NCBI GenBank assembly: GCA_036362985.1
Contig: JAYGXS010000001.1
Span: 74,743,600 to 74,807,599 of the forward strand
Direction: 5' to 3'
Length of the DNA: 64,000 nt
Source: Ligula intestinalis
Lineage: Eukaryota > Platyhelminthes > Cestoda > Diphyllobothriidea > Diphyllobothriidae
In this document: piece by piece, positions 39,335-51,909 of the stretch
Layout of the letters: every line of letters begins with the position of its first letter
Numbering within the stretch: the stretch's first letter is position 1
Notes under the pieces: model-generated
Databases searched by the model: none
The model's input: the letters and a program-made list of their open reading frames with translations, nothing else
What the model was told of the DNA's origin: nothing
Made by a program: the position numbers and the translations under genes

Positions 39335-40860
39335 TGCTAAGCTACGTGACGTCGGTTGCGCCTTGGGGGGGGGGGGGGAGAGGCCTAAACTCTACGGGAT
39401 GGTTGTTTGCGCCCATGAATTGCATTTACTTAATCGACGGCCTTCGCCCTCTCTGTTGCTGTAATACCTTAGCTACATAAATGGCATTGAACCGCAACTA
39501 GGTAACCGATGAATAATCATGAAGATTTAATCAACATCTCATCAATATCCAGTGTCAAATAAATGCACTAGGATACAACTGCAGACTGTCTGTAATTCGA
39601 CCCCATCCAACCAAATCGGAGGAGTATCTTGAATTTTTTATGCAAGATACTGAGTCCTCTGATCGATGTTATCCTTTTAGAAAGGTTAGGAAAAAATAGC
39701 GACTAGCATGCAAGCGTCCTAGAACATCCTTTTGTTCTACATTACTAGAGGAATAAACGGTGCAACCGTAAATAACATTTAGCCCAATCGGCTGGGTGGA
39801 TCACCAAAGCTGTGAGCAAATGTCATTTAAAAGTACACTAGGTTTATCTCCCCTACAGTACGAACAAACACCGGATATTTATAAAATTAACAGTTCAATT
39901 AGGAGACATTTTAGGCGACCAAAGCTATGAACAGGGCATACACCCGGATCAAATATACGCTGGACAGTGATGAAAATTACATGCTGCCTTTCATGCATAC
40001 AGGTGAACGGGTGGTTCAATTAAGAAATCCGTCTATGGAGAAACCCCTCGGAGAGAGCAATATATGAACTTCCTGACTTTCGTTCCGATTAAGACAATAC
40101 AAAACCTGATGATGTATCTGTTCAAAATCTATGAATGATGGTATACGTTGCCCAAAAGGCTGGCCTTTTGAAAAGCTATGTCCGAAGGAAACTTTCTATA
40201 AATATCTTCATCCCGGTCAGAAAAACTTAACAAAAACTTCCGTGGCAAAATCGGGCTTTTTAAGGGTGATACTAGTCAAACATAATCAAGCGACGACTTC
40301 GATGCCCAACTGCGTGGACATGCACCGACTAGAGTTTGTTTTTTACAAGCCTCACAACAAAAATTCCCAGAAAACGATGTTTCAGCTTGTTAGATAGATT
40401 TTTAATTTTAACCGTTTGTTTCTTTGACTTGGACTAACTTCCAGGCATATTTTTCAATGAAAGTCGGGAAGTTAACATCATTAGAGAGACTACTCATTTT
40501 AATAAGCTGCTATTTCAGTAAATTAAAATAACAGGCCCATGATACTTTGTTAGCCACAAAGGTACAAAGATAAGCTTCTGATCATGGAATAGATACATCT
40601 ACAAATTAGTGTACTGTTTCGTACATGTTTTGGCTCGTAATGCACTTATTCAACCGAATGATTAGATAACCTGATCCCTGGAGCATCCAAAAACGTACAC
40701 CATCTATGATTTTCAAATTCCGTAGACGAATACGCCAATTCAACATCTGAGAGACTTAACAGAGGTCAACAGGACCTGCATGCTGTTCAACAGACCACCA
40801 ACACTCAAGAAGGCAATCATGGTTAATTTTCATTGTATGTTTGCAGTAAGACTGTGAGAA
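39335..40860. other. Gene-free region
   Basis: A G run lies at 39366-39379. No gene or known repeat is seen. Confidence 0.45.
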
Positions 40861-40899
40861 GAAGAAGAAGACTCGATCGCTGGGACAATATGTTTATTC

Positions 40900-40941
40900 G
40901 CCTGACATTTCGATATCCATCGCGGATTCGTCATCAGAGAC
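40900..40941 (-). ncRNA. Hammerhead-ribozyme-like motif (intact core)
   Basis: Minus strand GTCT, then CTGATGA (40937-40931), a stem II of about eight pairs (CGAATCCG / CGGATATCG type, one bulge), GAAA (40911-40908), TGTC and AGGC. GTCT pairs with AGGC as stem I (one GU). Core positions match the hammerhead consensus. Confidence 0.55.
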
Positions 40942-41040
40942 ATGAGTAGCAGAAAGGTAATGACTGTATCCAATACAAGCCAACCTCCGTGTCCCAGGAA
41001 GCAATTGAGAAGAAGAAGACTCGATCGATCTGCTACTCAT

Positions 41041-41082
41041 GTCTCTGATAACGAATCCGCGACGGATATCGAAACGTCAGGC
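41041..41082 (+). ncRNA. Hammerhead-like motif, mutated core
   Basis: GTCT, CTGATAA (the usual G of CUGAUGA is A), stem II, GAAA at 41071-41074, CGTC and AGGC. Stem I and II pairing is preserved, but the core G change should abolish cleavage. Confidence 0.5.
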
Positions 41083-41195
41083 GAATAAACATATTGTCCC
41101 AGCGATCGAGTCTTCTTCTTCTCAATGACTGTATCTGTTAAATACTTAAAACTCCTGTGCGTACGCTACCTTATCTGTTACTGCTCTTTGACTAT

Positions 41196-41275
41196 GTCGC
41201 TGATGACAAATCCGCGACGGATCTCGAAACGTCAAGCGAATAAAAGTATTGTCCCAGCGATCGAGTCTGCTTCTT
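41196..41275 (+). ncRNA. Hammerhead-like motif, third unit
   Basis: CTGATGA (41200-41206), stem II with TCCGCGACGGA, GAAA (41226-41229), CGTC, then CCCAGCGATCGAGTCTGC. Same unit as the two above, in direct orientation. Stem I pairing (GTCG with AAGC) is damaged. Confidence 0.5.
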
Positions 41276-41373
41276 CTCTTCGTCTTCTCAAGTTAGCAGC
41301 CATAAAAACATGTGCTTGACGAGCCCTCTTATTTGGAATATTTTAGGAATCTCGATGGAGGAGTTGGCTAAAA

Positions 41374-41850
41374 GTGTTAAAAATCATCACTGGAGGAAGA
41401 CACAGCGGATGCATACTCACTCGTGCCATTGGCATTCGCTGAACTATGTCCCCGTTCGGAGACATGACCAACAGCTGTGCCAGTGATCAACGCGATATTA
41501 GGTGCCAACAGCCGGACGAACCACCGCACCGTCATTTCTAAGGGTGAGACTTCAACTGCAGCTACGCAGTCGACCACAAGGCCATTTGAATTGCAACAAC
41601 TGTTGAGGTTGAATGAAAGCGCCTGCTTCATGCCATTCAGGCCATCGCACTAGAAGTCCCCAGTCGAGCGTAACAACAGCGTCAGGACTGGGTCAGCGAT
41701 ACTAATAATGGCATCGTTGTCTGCTACTTGAAAAGACCAGGCCAAACAAGTGAAAGCATCAAATCAGCGACAACAAACGCGGAAACATTATTCTCAGAAA
41801 TTATGCTATGGTATATTCCCGGATCTAAATGCACTTATCAGGAGGGGGAG
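41374..41850 (-). pseudogene. Candidate gene fragment, weakly like a cation-diffusion (ZnT/SLC30) transporter
   Basis: Minus-strand frames give NVSAFVVADLMLSLVW, then in another frame NDAIISIADPVLTLLLRSTG, one in-frame TAG (41649-41651), and MKQALSFNLNSCCNSNGLVV through VRWFVRLLAPNIALITGTAV to a TAA at 41377. The order of a membrane-like segment with an ADPVLTLL helix followed by a soluble domain recalls the ZnT family from memory of its general layout, but the TM5 His is absent and no diagnostic motif is complete. Alternatively 41421-41649 is an exon, with CTTCTAG before it and a strong GTGAGTATG donor after it. Low confidence. Confidence 0.25.
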
Positions 41851-41856
41851 AAGGGG

Positions 41857-41925
41857 TTGGCAAATTTGAATAATTCAGTTGACCCAATTGTGAAAAATTC
41901 GTGAGTCAGTTGAGCTATTAAAATC
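41857..41925 (-). repeat. SINE tail fragment next to copy E5
   Basis: Minus strand GAATTTTTCACAATTGGGTC, AACTGAATTATTCAAATTTG and CCAACCCC: the shared tail without a tRNA body. Confidence 0.65.
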
Positions 41926-42000
41926 TGCCAAACTCCTAGTAATTAGATATACTTGGTAGTCATTCTGGTGGATTCTAAACTCCATATGTGCTGGGCAGGT

Positions 42001-42125
42001 AAATTGACCCAAATCTTATTATATTCACGGCTCTCTGTGTGCTTTCGTAGCTCAATTGGGGTCGAACGTTTGATGTGGGTTCGGATTCCACCGAGACCAC
42101 GATTATTTTGCAATTGGGTCAATTT
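42001..42125 (+). repeat. tRNA-like SINE with inverted flanks, copy E5
   Basis: The ends are perfect 12-bp inverted repeats: AAATTGACCCAA (42001-42012) and TTGGGTCAATTT (42114-42125). Between them are TCGTAGCTCAATTGGGG (A-box-like) and GGGTTCGGATTCCACC (B-box-like). The middle of the tRNA-like body is shortened. Confidence 0.75.
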
Positions 42126-42469
42126 ATCTAAATGCTTTTTCCGATACGCAGCTTGAGCATGGAAGCCCAGAAAATAGGGAACGGTTTAAGGGAAGCGAAT
42201 CAGGATCCTAGAACAAGGGATAGAATATCTAAAACATCACGGAAAAATCAATACTAACTCTATGCGTAACCAACCTTAAGGGAAATGCCAAGAAAAACTA
42301 ATTAACCTCCACAATACCTCTGTGAGCCCATTGAAACAGTCCACCGTAATAGGCCACAATGCTGTGCCTCAACAAAGTGAATCGCGATGGGCTCTGGAAC
42401 GTAATCCGGTAGGAATGACTTGCATGGCCACCTAGTCAAGACACGGGAATAGGAACCACCCACAATGCA

Positions 42470-42760
42470 CGCAGATTTGCACTAAATTCGGGGCAAATGA
42501 GGTTTAAGGTTAGTGATAAGTTTAGAATTAGGTTTAGGTTTGTGATTAATGTCAGCGTCAGAATTATGTTAAGGGTTAGGGTTTAGGTTCGAAGTAAGGG
42601 TAAGGCTAGGGTTAAGATTAAGGTTACAGTTGCGTTTTGGGTTAACGTTAGTTTTTGGGCTAAGGCACAGGAATCTATACTCGCACTGAAATTTCTCTCA
42701 AGGTGACCTATTTTAGGTAGGTGGGGCGTTCATCTTCTCGTGTCCCGCTTAAGCGGCCAT
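42470..42760 (+). repeat. Telomere-like dispersed element, copy 6
   Basis: Starts CTAAATTCGGGGCAAAT, a long degenerate TTAGGG/TTTAGG array (42505-42650), then GGCACAGGAATC, GACCTATTTTAGGTAGGTGG and TCGTGTCCCGCTTAAGCGGC. Full architecture. Confidence 0.75.
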
Positions 42761-43086
42761 ACAACTCATCCTTACCTACACTCCTAAGACCCATGTATCC
42801 CGAACGATTCCGACAAATTTTAAACAACCTTTACGACAGGACGTTTTCCTCGGTCGCAAGCAAGGGGAAACTCTCGTAAGCCCTCTTCTATGACACAAGG
42901 GCTGGAGTGGGACTGTGTAATCCCCCCATCCCACCCCAGTCTCTGGTCATGCTCTCTATCACAGTGGTGGACGCCTACTATAAGACTCGACCGGAAACTA
43001 GCCTCAGTTACCGCAATGATAGACCACTGCTCAATAGATGGTGCATGACGGCACTTTTAGTACCAGTCTTAATCTGCAGGACAGTG

Positions 43087-43240
43087 GGTCAGTGCCTCAA
43101 GGGTTAGAATGTTGGACTTCTAATCAAAAGGTTTGATCCTCAGGCGGTGCAACACCTGTGATTGTGTGTGACTGGCTAATGGCGGCTTATGAGCCAGAAA
43201 TGTCCATCCCAGTCTCCCTTGTCTTTGTTGGTAAAGTTTA
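43087..43240 (+). repeat. Arg-tRNA-like SINE, partial copy
   Basis: The body has GTTAGAATGTTGGACTTCTA (anticodon-stem region like tRNA-Arg-UCU) and AAGGTTTGATCCTCAGG (B-box), followed by GACTGGCTAATGGCGGCTTA and GAGCCAGAAATG..CATCCC. The same tail occurs at 51395-51470 and, reversed, at 54770-54870. Confidence 0.65.
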
Positions 43241-43523
43241 TTTATCTTCGAGTCGCCATGACTAATCTTAATGGCTTTTTGTTCGCCTACGGATGCTTGC
43301 ATTTTGACGGAATACCGGCAAGGAAAGGACAGTGGTCATGCATCAATCGGGTAAAAGTGTTGAATATAACAAATGCCACATCAACGACTACGAAACTCAA
43401 ATCGCGCTATTGGGCCAATTCGCGTACTTCGAAATCAATATCTCATGAAAGAGCTAAATAGAAGACTAGATTTTCAGTCTGAAAAGCCAGCCAAAGAATC
43501 TTCCTCAAAATAAAGATGAATAT

Positions 43524-43818
43524 TGTGGCATAGACGCATACACCGATCTGTCAGAGGACCCACTCGTCCCTCCATATTGCCTTTAGAGCTCTCTCTCGAG
43601 CCTCCACCGCGAGGCGGCTAGGATATAGGCAGAAGGACATTACCAGCAAAGACCGGGGACACTAGGAAGGCCTTTTCTGCCTTGTTAGGCGTCAGCGGCT
43701 AGTGATACCCAATCCCAGTATGGCCGCAGAAATTGCTGCCACACCGAGAGTTGAACTCGCGATCTCTCCCGTCAAGGCGAACGTCTTAACGGTTGAGCTA
43801 CGAGCTCACAGTCTAGCT
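43524..43818 (-). repeat. SINE family S2, copy A
   Basis: Minus strand: GAGCTCGTAGCTCAACCG, GCGAGTTCAACTCTCGGTG, GGCAGCAATTTCTGCGGCC, then CCTAACAAGGCAGAAAAGGC and a tail ending in GGCAATATGG...GCGTCTATGCCAC. The first two segments are tRNA A- and B-box regions. Confidence 0.7.
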
Positions 43819-43840
43819 GTTATTAGATCCGGAATATACT

Positions 43841-43981
43841 GTGGCATAGACGCGTACACTGATCTGTCAGAGGACTCACTCGTCCCCCCATATTGCCTTT
43901 AGAGCTCTCTCTCTCGAGCCTCCACTGCGAGGCGGCTAGGATATAGGCAGAAGGACATTACCAGCAAGGACAGGGGATCCA
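43841..43981 (-). repeat. SINE family S2, tail-only copy B
   Basis: Nearly identical to the tail part of copy A (GTGGCATAGACGCG to CATTACCAGCAAGGACAGGG), in the same orientation, lacking the tRNA body. Confidence 0.75.
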
Positions 43982-44158
43982 GCTAGACTGTGAGCTCGTA
44001 GCTCAACCTTGATGGGAGAGATCGCGAGTTCAAATCTCGGTGTGGCAGCAATTTCTGCGGCCATGCTGAGGTTGGGTATCACTAGCCGTTGACGCCTAAC
44101 AAGGCAGAAAAGGCCTTCTAAGTGTCCCCTGTCTTTGCTGGTAATGTCCTTCTGCCTA
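43981..44158 (+). repeat. SINE family S2, copy C (opposite orientation)
   Basis: TGAGCTCGTAGCTCAACC, GCGAGTTCAAATCTCGGTG and GGCAGCAATTTCTGCGGCC to GTAATGTCCTTCTGCCT. It is the inverted partner of copy A; together they form ~170-bp inverted arms around copy B. Confidence 0.75.
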
Positions 44159-44164
44159 AAAGAT

Positions 44165-47085
44165 GAATATATACGGGACCGTTATTCAGGACATGCACCT
44201 GGACGAGGCGTATGCGAAAGGCGTGTGTGAAGGGGGAGGGGAAGTGCGGCAGCAGCTTCGTTGGTCTGCTGGCACTACAAACGAATTAACTTGCGAGTCA
44301 CTATCCCGCGCCCAATAGACCGCAAGGCACATAGGGGAAATCGTCGTTCTCGACTGTCCACTTTACAAGGTAAAAGGAGGTGCTTTGACAAGGTCTGGAT
44401 CGCGTATCTCGCTGAAAACTGTCATGCCTGTGTTAGTTAGAAGACTCTGTTATGTAAACGGTTGCAGGAGGAGAAAGTCATTCTTGTTGCAGCAGAAAAT
44501 CCTGCGACGACCTAATAAACCTACCAGGTTGATAAGTTTGTGATAGAGGGGCGTTTGACGCTATTGTTGGGAATAAATTAATCTCACCGTGTCATTATTG
44601 AGCACCGTCAGCATGGCCAATAAGATTGTGCGCCCCAGGCACAACCGCTACGATTGCCTGCTGTCTTCACACAGCTTGATTTTTACGTCATCAGAAATAT
44701 TTGCTGACGAAAGGGAAAGAACGTGTTCTCTGACGGTTGTAGCACCCTTTTTTGAGTAGAGATAGAGGCAGGGTCCGGAGGCGATCGTGAGTACCCTGCG
44801 ACAGAAACTCTTTTCGTCTCATCATGCTTTTACCTTTAATAAAGACAAGACTTGTATCCATTCGCCCTGACGACGACAGTCCTCTTTCAGAAGGTGTATC
44901 CGACAAGGGGCCTCTTCCAGGTTTCCCTGTACGACGAATCTGATGTCGCTGTAAGTCATGAGGTCCATCTTCAGCCCACTAGTTCGTGGATGAGCGAGAC
45001 TGTCCTTATTTTTACTCGATTGCTCAGTAGGTTATTCCAAAGTGAACACAAATTCCAAGCTACTAGAGCGATGGTTCTAATTATGGCAACCTGTAGAGGG
45101 GCAGGGTGATAGGGCACATTTTCAGCCTCTGCCCAGCGATAGGGTAAGCAGCGGTTCTCTATAGAGGGCTGGAAAGTCATCCCAAACGGCTCTCGAGATC
45201 CACTACAGGTCAATACTTGTTTAGTGGAAAGACGACCTGTTCATTGAGTAGGACATTTTGTGTGAGCATAAATCACTCACATTTTATGGTCCACAATCGT
45301 GACCAATCTGACCGGGTAGCAACATCGAAACGCGTGGCTGGCATCATTGCATCCCTAGAAGTCAGTCGGTCGCAGGGTGTGTCGGAAACTAGCAGACACT
45401 GAGATGATTGAAGTCACCCTTCCTTAGTGGTAAGGGCCATCGAAAACCATCCACCTACCAAGTCGTAAAACTCGAGGTGATGAGTGCACGCAGGGTGTGA
45501 ACACAGTATTGCGACAACTTCTGTCTGTCCCTCCGGTGCTTTTCGATCGAAGTTTGTGTTCGAGTTCGTCTGTGATCATCTGGTGCTGGTTGGCTCATTG
45601 GAGCCCAACAAGTCAGTATGCGGTCGGTGCGGTGGAAAGCAATGATATAAATCTCTTAAATAACCTAGTTAGTTCATTGAAGGCTTTTTGGACAAAGTCG
45701 GAGAGAGAGAGTTGGACCTACTGGTTCTTTCTTCCATCTAGCACTTCACAGAAGCATTCAAAATTCAATGGGGGTCTGTTGATAAAGGCAGTTTTACTTT
45801 TACGAAGAAACAAATACAGAGCGACATGTAAGCATTACGGAAAGAAGATGAAGCCATAACCTGGCACGATTAGCTGTTGCCTTTCATAAGCATTTGGCTA
45901 AAGTATTCCAAGAACAGAAAAAAGCGACCGCAATCCCATTCGAAAACCCAACCCTATGCGCGCAAACAAACTGCACGCCAAATTTACGCTCACCAAGGGA
46001 AAAGTATCGCTATGTAATTTATCAGTCCTACCTTCTGCTTGCAAATCCACATTGTTCCAAGCATGTTAACTCGTACGCCCGACGTCCGCACCATCTATTG
46101 GTCATAACGTGGGCTATTCGCGTGATCCCCTTCTACACTTTCGCACAAACCTTAACATGTAACTCCATTAGGGACCGGATACCTGCCCTTCATCTGTGAC
46201 CTATTTTATTTTTGATCAAGCTGGCACTTTGATAGGCCGGTGCGCACACAGTTACAGTGGCTTGATCTCGGGTTACTGGAAACGATCGTCTGTTGGGCTG
46301 TCATAAACTCGCCTGCCCTCGAACTTGTTCAGTGCTTATCCTACCCCCAACTGCAGTTCTTACTATATCGCTAGCCTTAATCTAGTATAGCTCAAGCCTT
46401 TTAAGGCTTTAAAATAGCAAATGTAAACTAAGAGAATCAGTACTTATGCTTTGTGGTGTCTTTCGAGGAAGCAGCTGCGGTTCAGCGGTTGAATCCACCC
46501 CTCAGCGCCTGTGATTTGTCTGAATATCAGTCGCGACTACAGGAAAATTTCCGGTCGCCGTGTACCTTTTATGTTGATCCAAATGCCAACGTTCGTTTAT
46601 ATCTTATTTATTATTATCGCTAAGCTAGCTATTTAACTCATGTTTCGGGATGAATTATCTATGGAACTAACCGCATAAGACATAAGGTAGTACTAATACT
46701 ACAGTCCCAAAGTTAAAAATTGGGCTTACTAATAAATCAGTGGCTTACTGCATTGTCAAGTGAGTTAATCCCAAACTCTGCACTGAGATTTCACCAGTGA
46801 TAGAGCATACACGCCTCGAAGTCTTTCGACCCATTTCTAGCGTTATAGCATACGTGCTGTGCCAAATGAGACAAACATGTCCTAATATGAGCGAAATACC
46901 TCATTTTTAACCAAAGCAGTACAAATTAGTCGGTTTCAAGGAGGGAGATAAGAGACAACTGGAAAGCGAAACGATCTTTTTGAGGCACAATGTATATAGA
47001 AAAAAACTTGGATGGTCAGACGGTTGAAAGTCAACACCCCCGAACGGTGAAAAGAGAAATTACGAATCGTGAATTGGGTGAAGAA
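44165..47085. other. Gene-free region downstream of tubulin copy 2
   Basis: No gene seen. A 120-codon plus frame at 45497-45859 has no recognised motif. Confidence 0.45.
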
Positions 47086-47091
47086 AAAACA

Positions 47092-47097
47092 TTTAAT
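47092..47097 (-). terminator. Possible poly(A) signal of alpha-tubulin copy 2
   Basis: ATTAAA, the common variant signal, 53 bp past the TAG stop on the minus strand. No canonical AATAAA is visible closer. Confidence 0.45.
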
Positions 47098-47149
47098 TAC
47101 CGAAGAAATTGCCGAAAATCATGAAAATTCAAGTGACACCTGTAAAAGA

Positions 47150-48583
<1,434 letters not shown>

Positions 48584-48683
48584 TTTGAATTGAAGTAAAA
48601 ATTGGCAGGCACGTCCCGAATCCCTAGGGCTCAAACGGAGCGGAGGGCGAACTTGTAGTGTTTGTCTTCTCTAAGCGGTTCGC

Positions 48684-48785
48684 CTTTATACGCTTATCTG
48701 CGGGGTAGCAAAGTACTGGATTGCTATTGGACGAAATCACTTCTGCCCAATAATTGCGACACAACTCCTCCCTGCAAATGATTGG
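48684..48785 (-). promoter_or_regulatory. Putative core promoter of alpha-tubulin copy 2
   Basis: TATAAAG (48684-48690) sits about 100 bp upstream of the ATG. CCAAT boxes in gene orientation lie at about 48726-48730 and 48781-48785, with an inverted one at 48747-48751. An octamer-like ATTTGCA overlaps the distal CCAAT region. Confidence 0.55.
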
Positions 48786-48789
48786 CTGT

Positions 48790-51390
48790 CGTGTGCATGA
48801 CAGTGAGACGTAGAGTCAGCCATCGTGTTACGCAAAGTAAGTGCTACCTTCCGTTTTCCTCGCGCTATCCAATCAGGCTGCTTGGGCGCACCGCGGGAAT
48901 TAGTATCCATATTTCATTAGCCATGTTAGCGGACAGTTATGTATGGCAGAGCATTATAAATAAATGATGCGTCAAACATAGCCCTTAGGGGACACAAACA
49001 GTGTTTTCGGGTGGACAGAACAAGGCTTGCCCAGGCATACATTACGAAGGCAATAAGAATACCGATGAGTTGTATCTCAGGGGTATTATTTTCGGTATGG
49101 CGAGGGGTAATCGTTTACCTTTTCCTCTTGTGAAAATACGAATTACTGTCCTGCTCGTTCCACAAAGTTTCCCGCTGGCCAAACAACTCAAGAAAACTGG
49201 CAGTGGATGCCGTAGCAATGGCTGTTGAGACTAAATAGACCACCTACACTCCTCACACTCAACCCTGTTCATAAGTACGAAAGAAAAAATTCAGAGGAAT
49301 AGCTGGCATTCGGATCTCCCAAAAGATAGTGCTAAGAATTAGCAGTAATAAGGAGCTATGATAGCCCAAACTTCATTTGAGAATTCAAACGAGTTGCCCA
49401 TTTGAAGTTCCTCGGAAGATATCGTGCACACTCGGTGTAAATTCTATCATAACTCTTTTCAGAGCCGGTCCGAAAGTCGAAGTGAAATCCCTCAGCTCCG
49501 ACAGAATAACAGCACAAGTTGCCAACGGGTAGCCAGTGCTATTTAAATGTGTTTTGATTCCCTTTATTGACAGCATGAATACTAGACCGAAGCTAGGGCG
49601 CCCGTGTTTTACCAGCCTTGTGCATCTGTGTGGTGCAGTAGCGAAAGGTTCGGCTCATCAGTGGTCTCCCAACGTTCTACGTGGGCTTCCGGCTATCAAG
49701 AGTCTTATTACCCGTGCTGTCAGTGTGGTTACTCGTTTACTGCTTACTGACAGCTTGTGAACACTGCACGACATTCCACAGTAGCTGATTGATTTCAGCT
49801 CAAATTTTCATATTGAATTTCGGACCGAGCTTGTTAAACTGTGTCCCAAATTCCAAGTTGGCGCATTACTTTCGGCGGAGACAAAAGAGAGCAGCATTGA
49901 AACTGGAGTTCAGCTGCGAGAAAGCGCATGGCGAACACTGCGGGACCCATTGATGAGCCGAGCCCCTCGCAGCTGTGTCATGGAGCGGCACAAGAGCTGC
50001 AGGGCATGCGCATCTCCGTTTTTATGTGATACCTGTGCTGTTTATGTGGCAACTGATCCAGTATGTGTAAGATCAAGCTATTCTACCAGTTTACAAATTT
50101 TTCGGCGCGTTGTGATATCTGCATAGGGAATTTCCTTGTTTACGGTGAGCAACCAAACGCTGGATCCATGCTGGACGGGACTCATCAGTTCTTCCCTCTT
50201 TCATGCGCCGGTGGTTTGTCTGAACCCCTCAGTCGACTGCTAGTGAGACTGGGTACAGTGGCTGTCGCATTGTGCCTACACCGTATAACTATTGGGTTGG
50301 ATCGATGGCTGAAAGTTTTTAGACATTTAGACACCAGTCACTTACAGAACTCATTCATCGCGTTATTCCTTGAGACTCACTCTCGAGCCTTACCAACAGC
50401 CGCACAGCGGCCAGTACTGTAGGCAGATGAATACTGCCGACAAATACAAAAGAGCTACTTTTGCATGAATTATATTTTACCGATTGGAGTCCCGTATGCG
50501 CAAGTGATCGAATGGCTTGTTCAGCGGGCAGTTGCTACAAATTTTCTGATTGTCACCTGTAAGAAGGACTGACATTCGAAGTCAAAAATGGTTTTGAGAT
50601 GCGGGAATCTATTGGTGGCCTCCCTATCGATAGATGCTCGAGAAAGCACCTAAGAAAGTCACTCTCACGTTCTATGATCCGTGCCTTCTCCGCCCGTAGG
50701 ATTCTTTGACCCTAGTTGAACAACAGCCTAATTTCGGTGGGTTGATGAGGCTAGACCGCCCTGACGGCCACCACTAGGAAATCCTTCATTTTGTAACGAC
50801 CTGCTTAGATTTTAGCTTCAGAGTTTTTGACTGATCAACGGGCAAGCTTTGCGTCAATGGAAGGATTCAGTCCTGTTTTGACAATGGTGCTGTCCTTGCG
50901 GTTTCTGTGAGCGTGCTCAGTCGTTATACTTTGTCATTGTTGTCATCGAGTCAGTCTTGGTGTTTTCGGTATGCCATCACACGAATGGCAGGGTCTGGCC
51001 TCTTTCAGGTGTGCTCAACTTCTTCATCATCCATGTGGTCCGTAAAGGTTGGTGTTCATTCAACAGGAGGGTTATGGTCTGTTATATTGAAATTGTATTG
51101 ATTGATCGAGGTAAAAGACACACTCGACCCCTTGTGCCCTGAGACTCAATCCAAGAAGGCACTCACATGGCGATCATGCATATAAACTGAAAAAAGTACT
51201 AAAAGGTAAGAGAGATGGGGGAAGGCAAGGCCTAACTGGACGAGCATTTCTCTCAACCCAATCGGCGAACGCAAGTTCAAAATATTTAAGATTCCCGATC
51301 ACAACTGACAGGACGACGTACATTTGGCTCATTTGACAGGGCGTTTGACACAATGATCGAATTTCAGGTGCTCCAAACCCGGGCTGTGCA
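48790..51390. other. Gene-free region upstream of tubulin copy 2
   Basis: No gene recognised. A decayed S2-type SINE tail is visible near 50365-50440 (CTCTCGAGCCTTACC ... GTAGGCAGATGAATAC). The 119-codon frame at 50063-50422 overlaps it and is not supported. Confidence 0.4.
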
Positions 51391-51394
51391 TGGC

Positions 51395-51470
51395 TGGCTG
51401 ATGACGACTAATAAGCCAGAAATGGCTATCCCAATCTCCCTATTCTTTGTGTCTGGTCAGGTTAACTGTC
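51395..51470 (+). repeat. Arg-tRNA-like SINE tail fragment
   Basis: GGCTGGCTGATGACGACTAA, TAAGCCAGAAATGGCTATCC and CAATCTCCC match the tail of the copy at 43087. Confidence 0.6.
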
Positions 51471-51569
51471 ATCGTTTTCAGTCTTTTTAATGTCTTAATG
51501 GATAACGATGATTTCTAAAAACGCTTTAACGGGACAGGGGGAGAGGAACCATTGAAAATACATGTGGTT

Positions 51570-51905
51570 TTGTGTCAAATTCCGGGAAAATTAGGTCTAT
51601 GATTAAAGTGAGGGTTAGGGTTAAGCTTGATTTAGGTTTAAGGTTGAAGTTTGAGAGTTTGAGTTTGAGTCAGGGTCAGGATTATATTAGGAGTTAAGGC
51701 TTGGGCTCGTTTTAGATGAAGCTTTTATGTTAAGGGTAGGGCAAGGGTTAAGATTAAGGTAACCTTTATGTTTACTATTAGGATTAGGGTTGGAGTTAAA
51801 CAGGAATATTTGCCTATCTTAAAATTTATACCAAGGCTACCTATTTTTAGTGCGCAAAGCATTCTTGTGCCCATGTCCTGTAAAGGCGGCGGTATAATTC
51901 ATTCT
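51570..51905 (+). repeat. Telomere-like dispersed element, copy 7
   Basis: GTGTCAAATTCCGGGAAAAT, a degenerate TTAGGG-like array (51610-51800), AACAGGAATATTTGCC, CCAAGGCTACCTATTTTTAG and TTCTTGTGCCCATGTCC. Full architecture, same order as copies 3a and 6. Confidence 0.75.
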
Positions 51906-51909
51906 AACC

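Larger units (their letters stand above)
40865..41117. repeat. Inverted pair of PLE-terminus/hammerhead-like units
   Basis: Arms at about 40865-40952 and 41028-41117 are reverse complements over nearly 90 bp, with few mismatches. Each carries CTGMTACTCATGTCTCTGAT, a hammerhead-like core and CCCAGCGATCGAGTCTTC with a TTC-rich end. The spacer is about 75 bp. Confidence 0.85.

Noticed and set aside
42470..42760. True chromosome end or ancient telomere fusion
   Set aside because: The telomere-like core always travels with fixed flanks and is highly degenerate, so a dispersed element explains it better.
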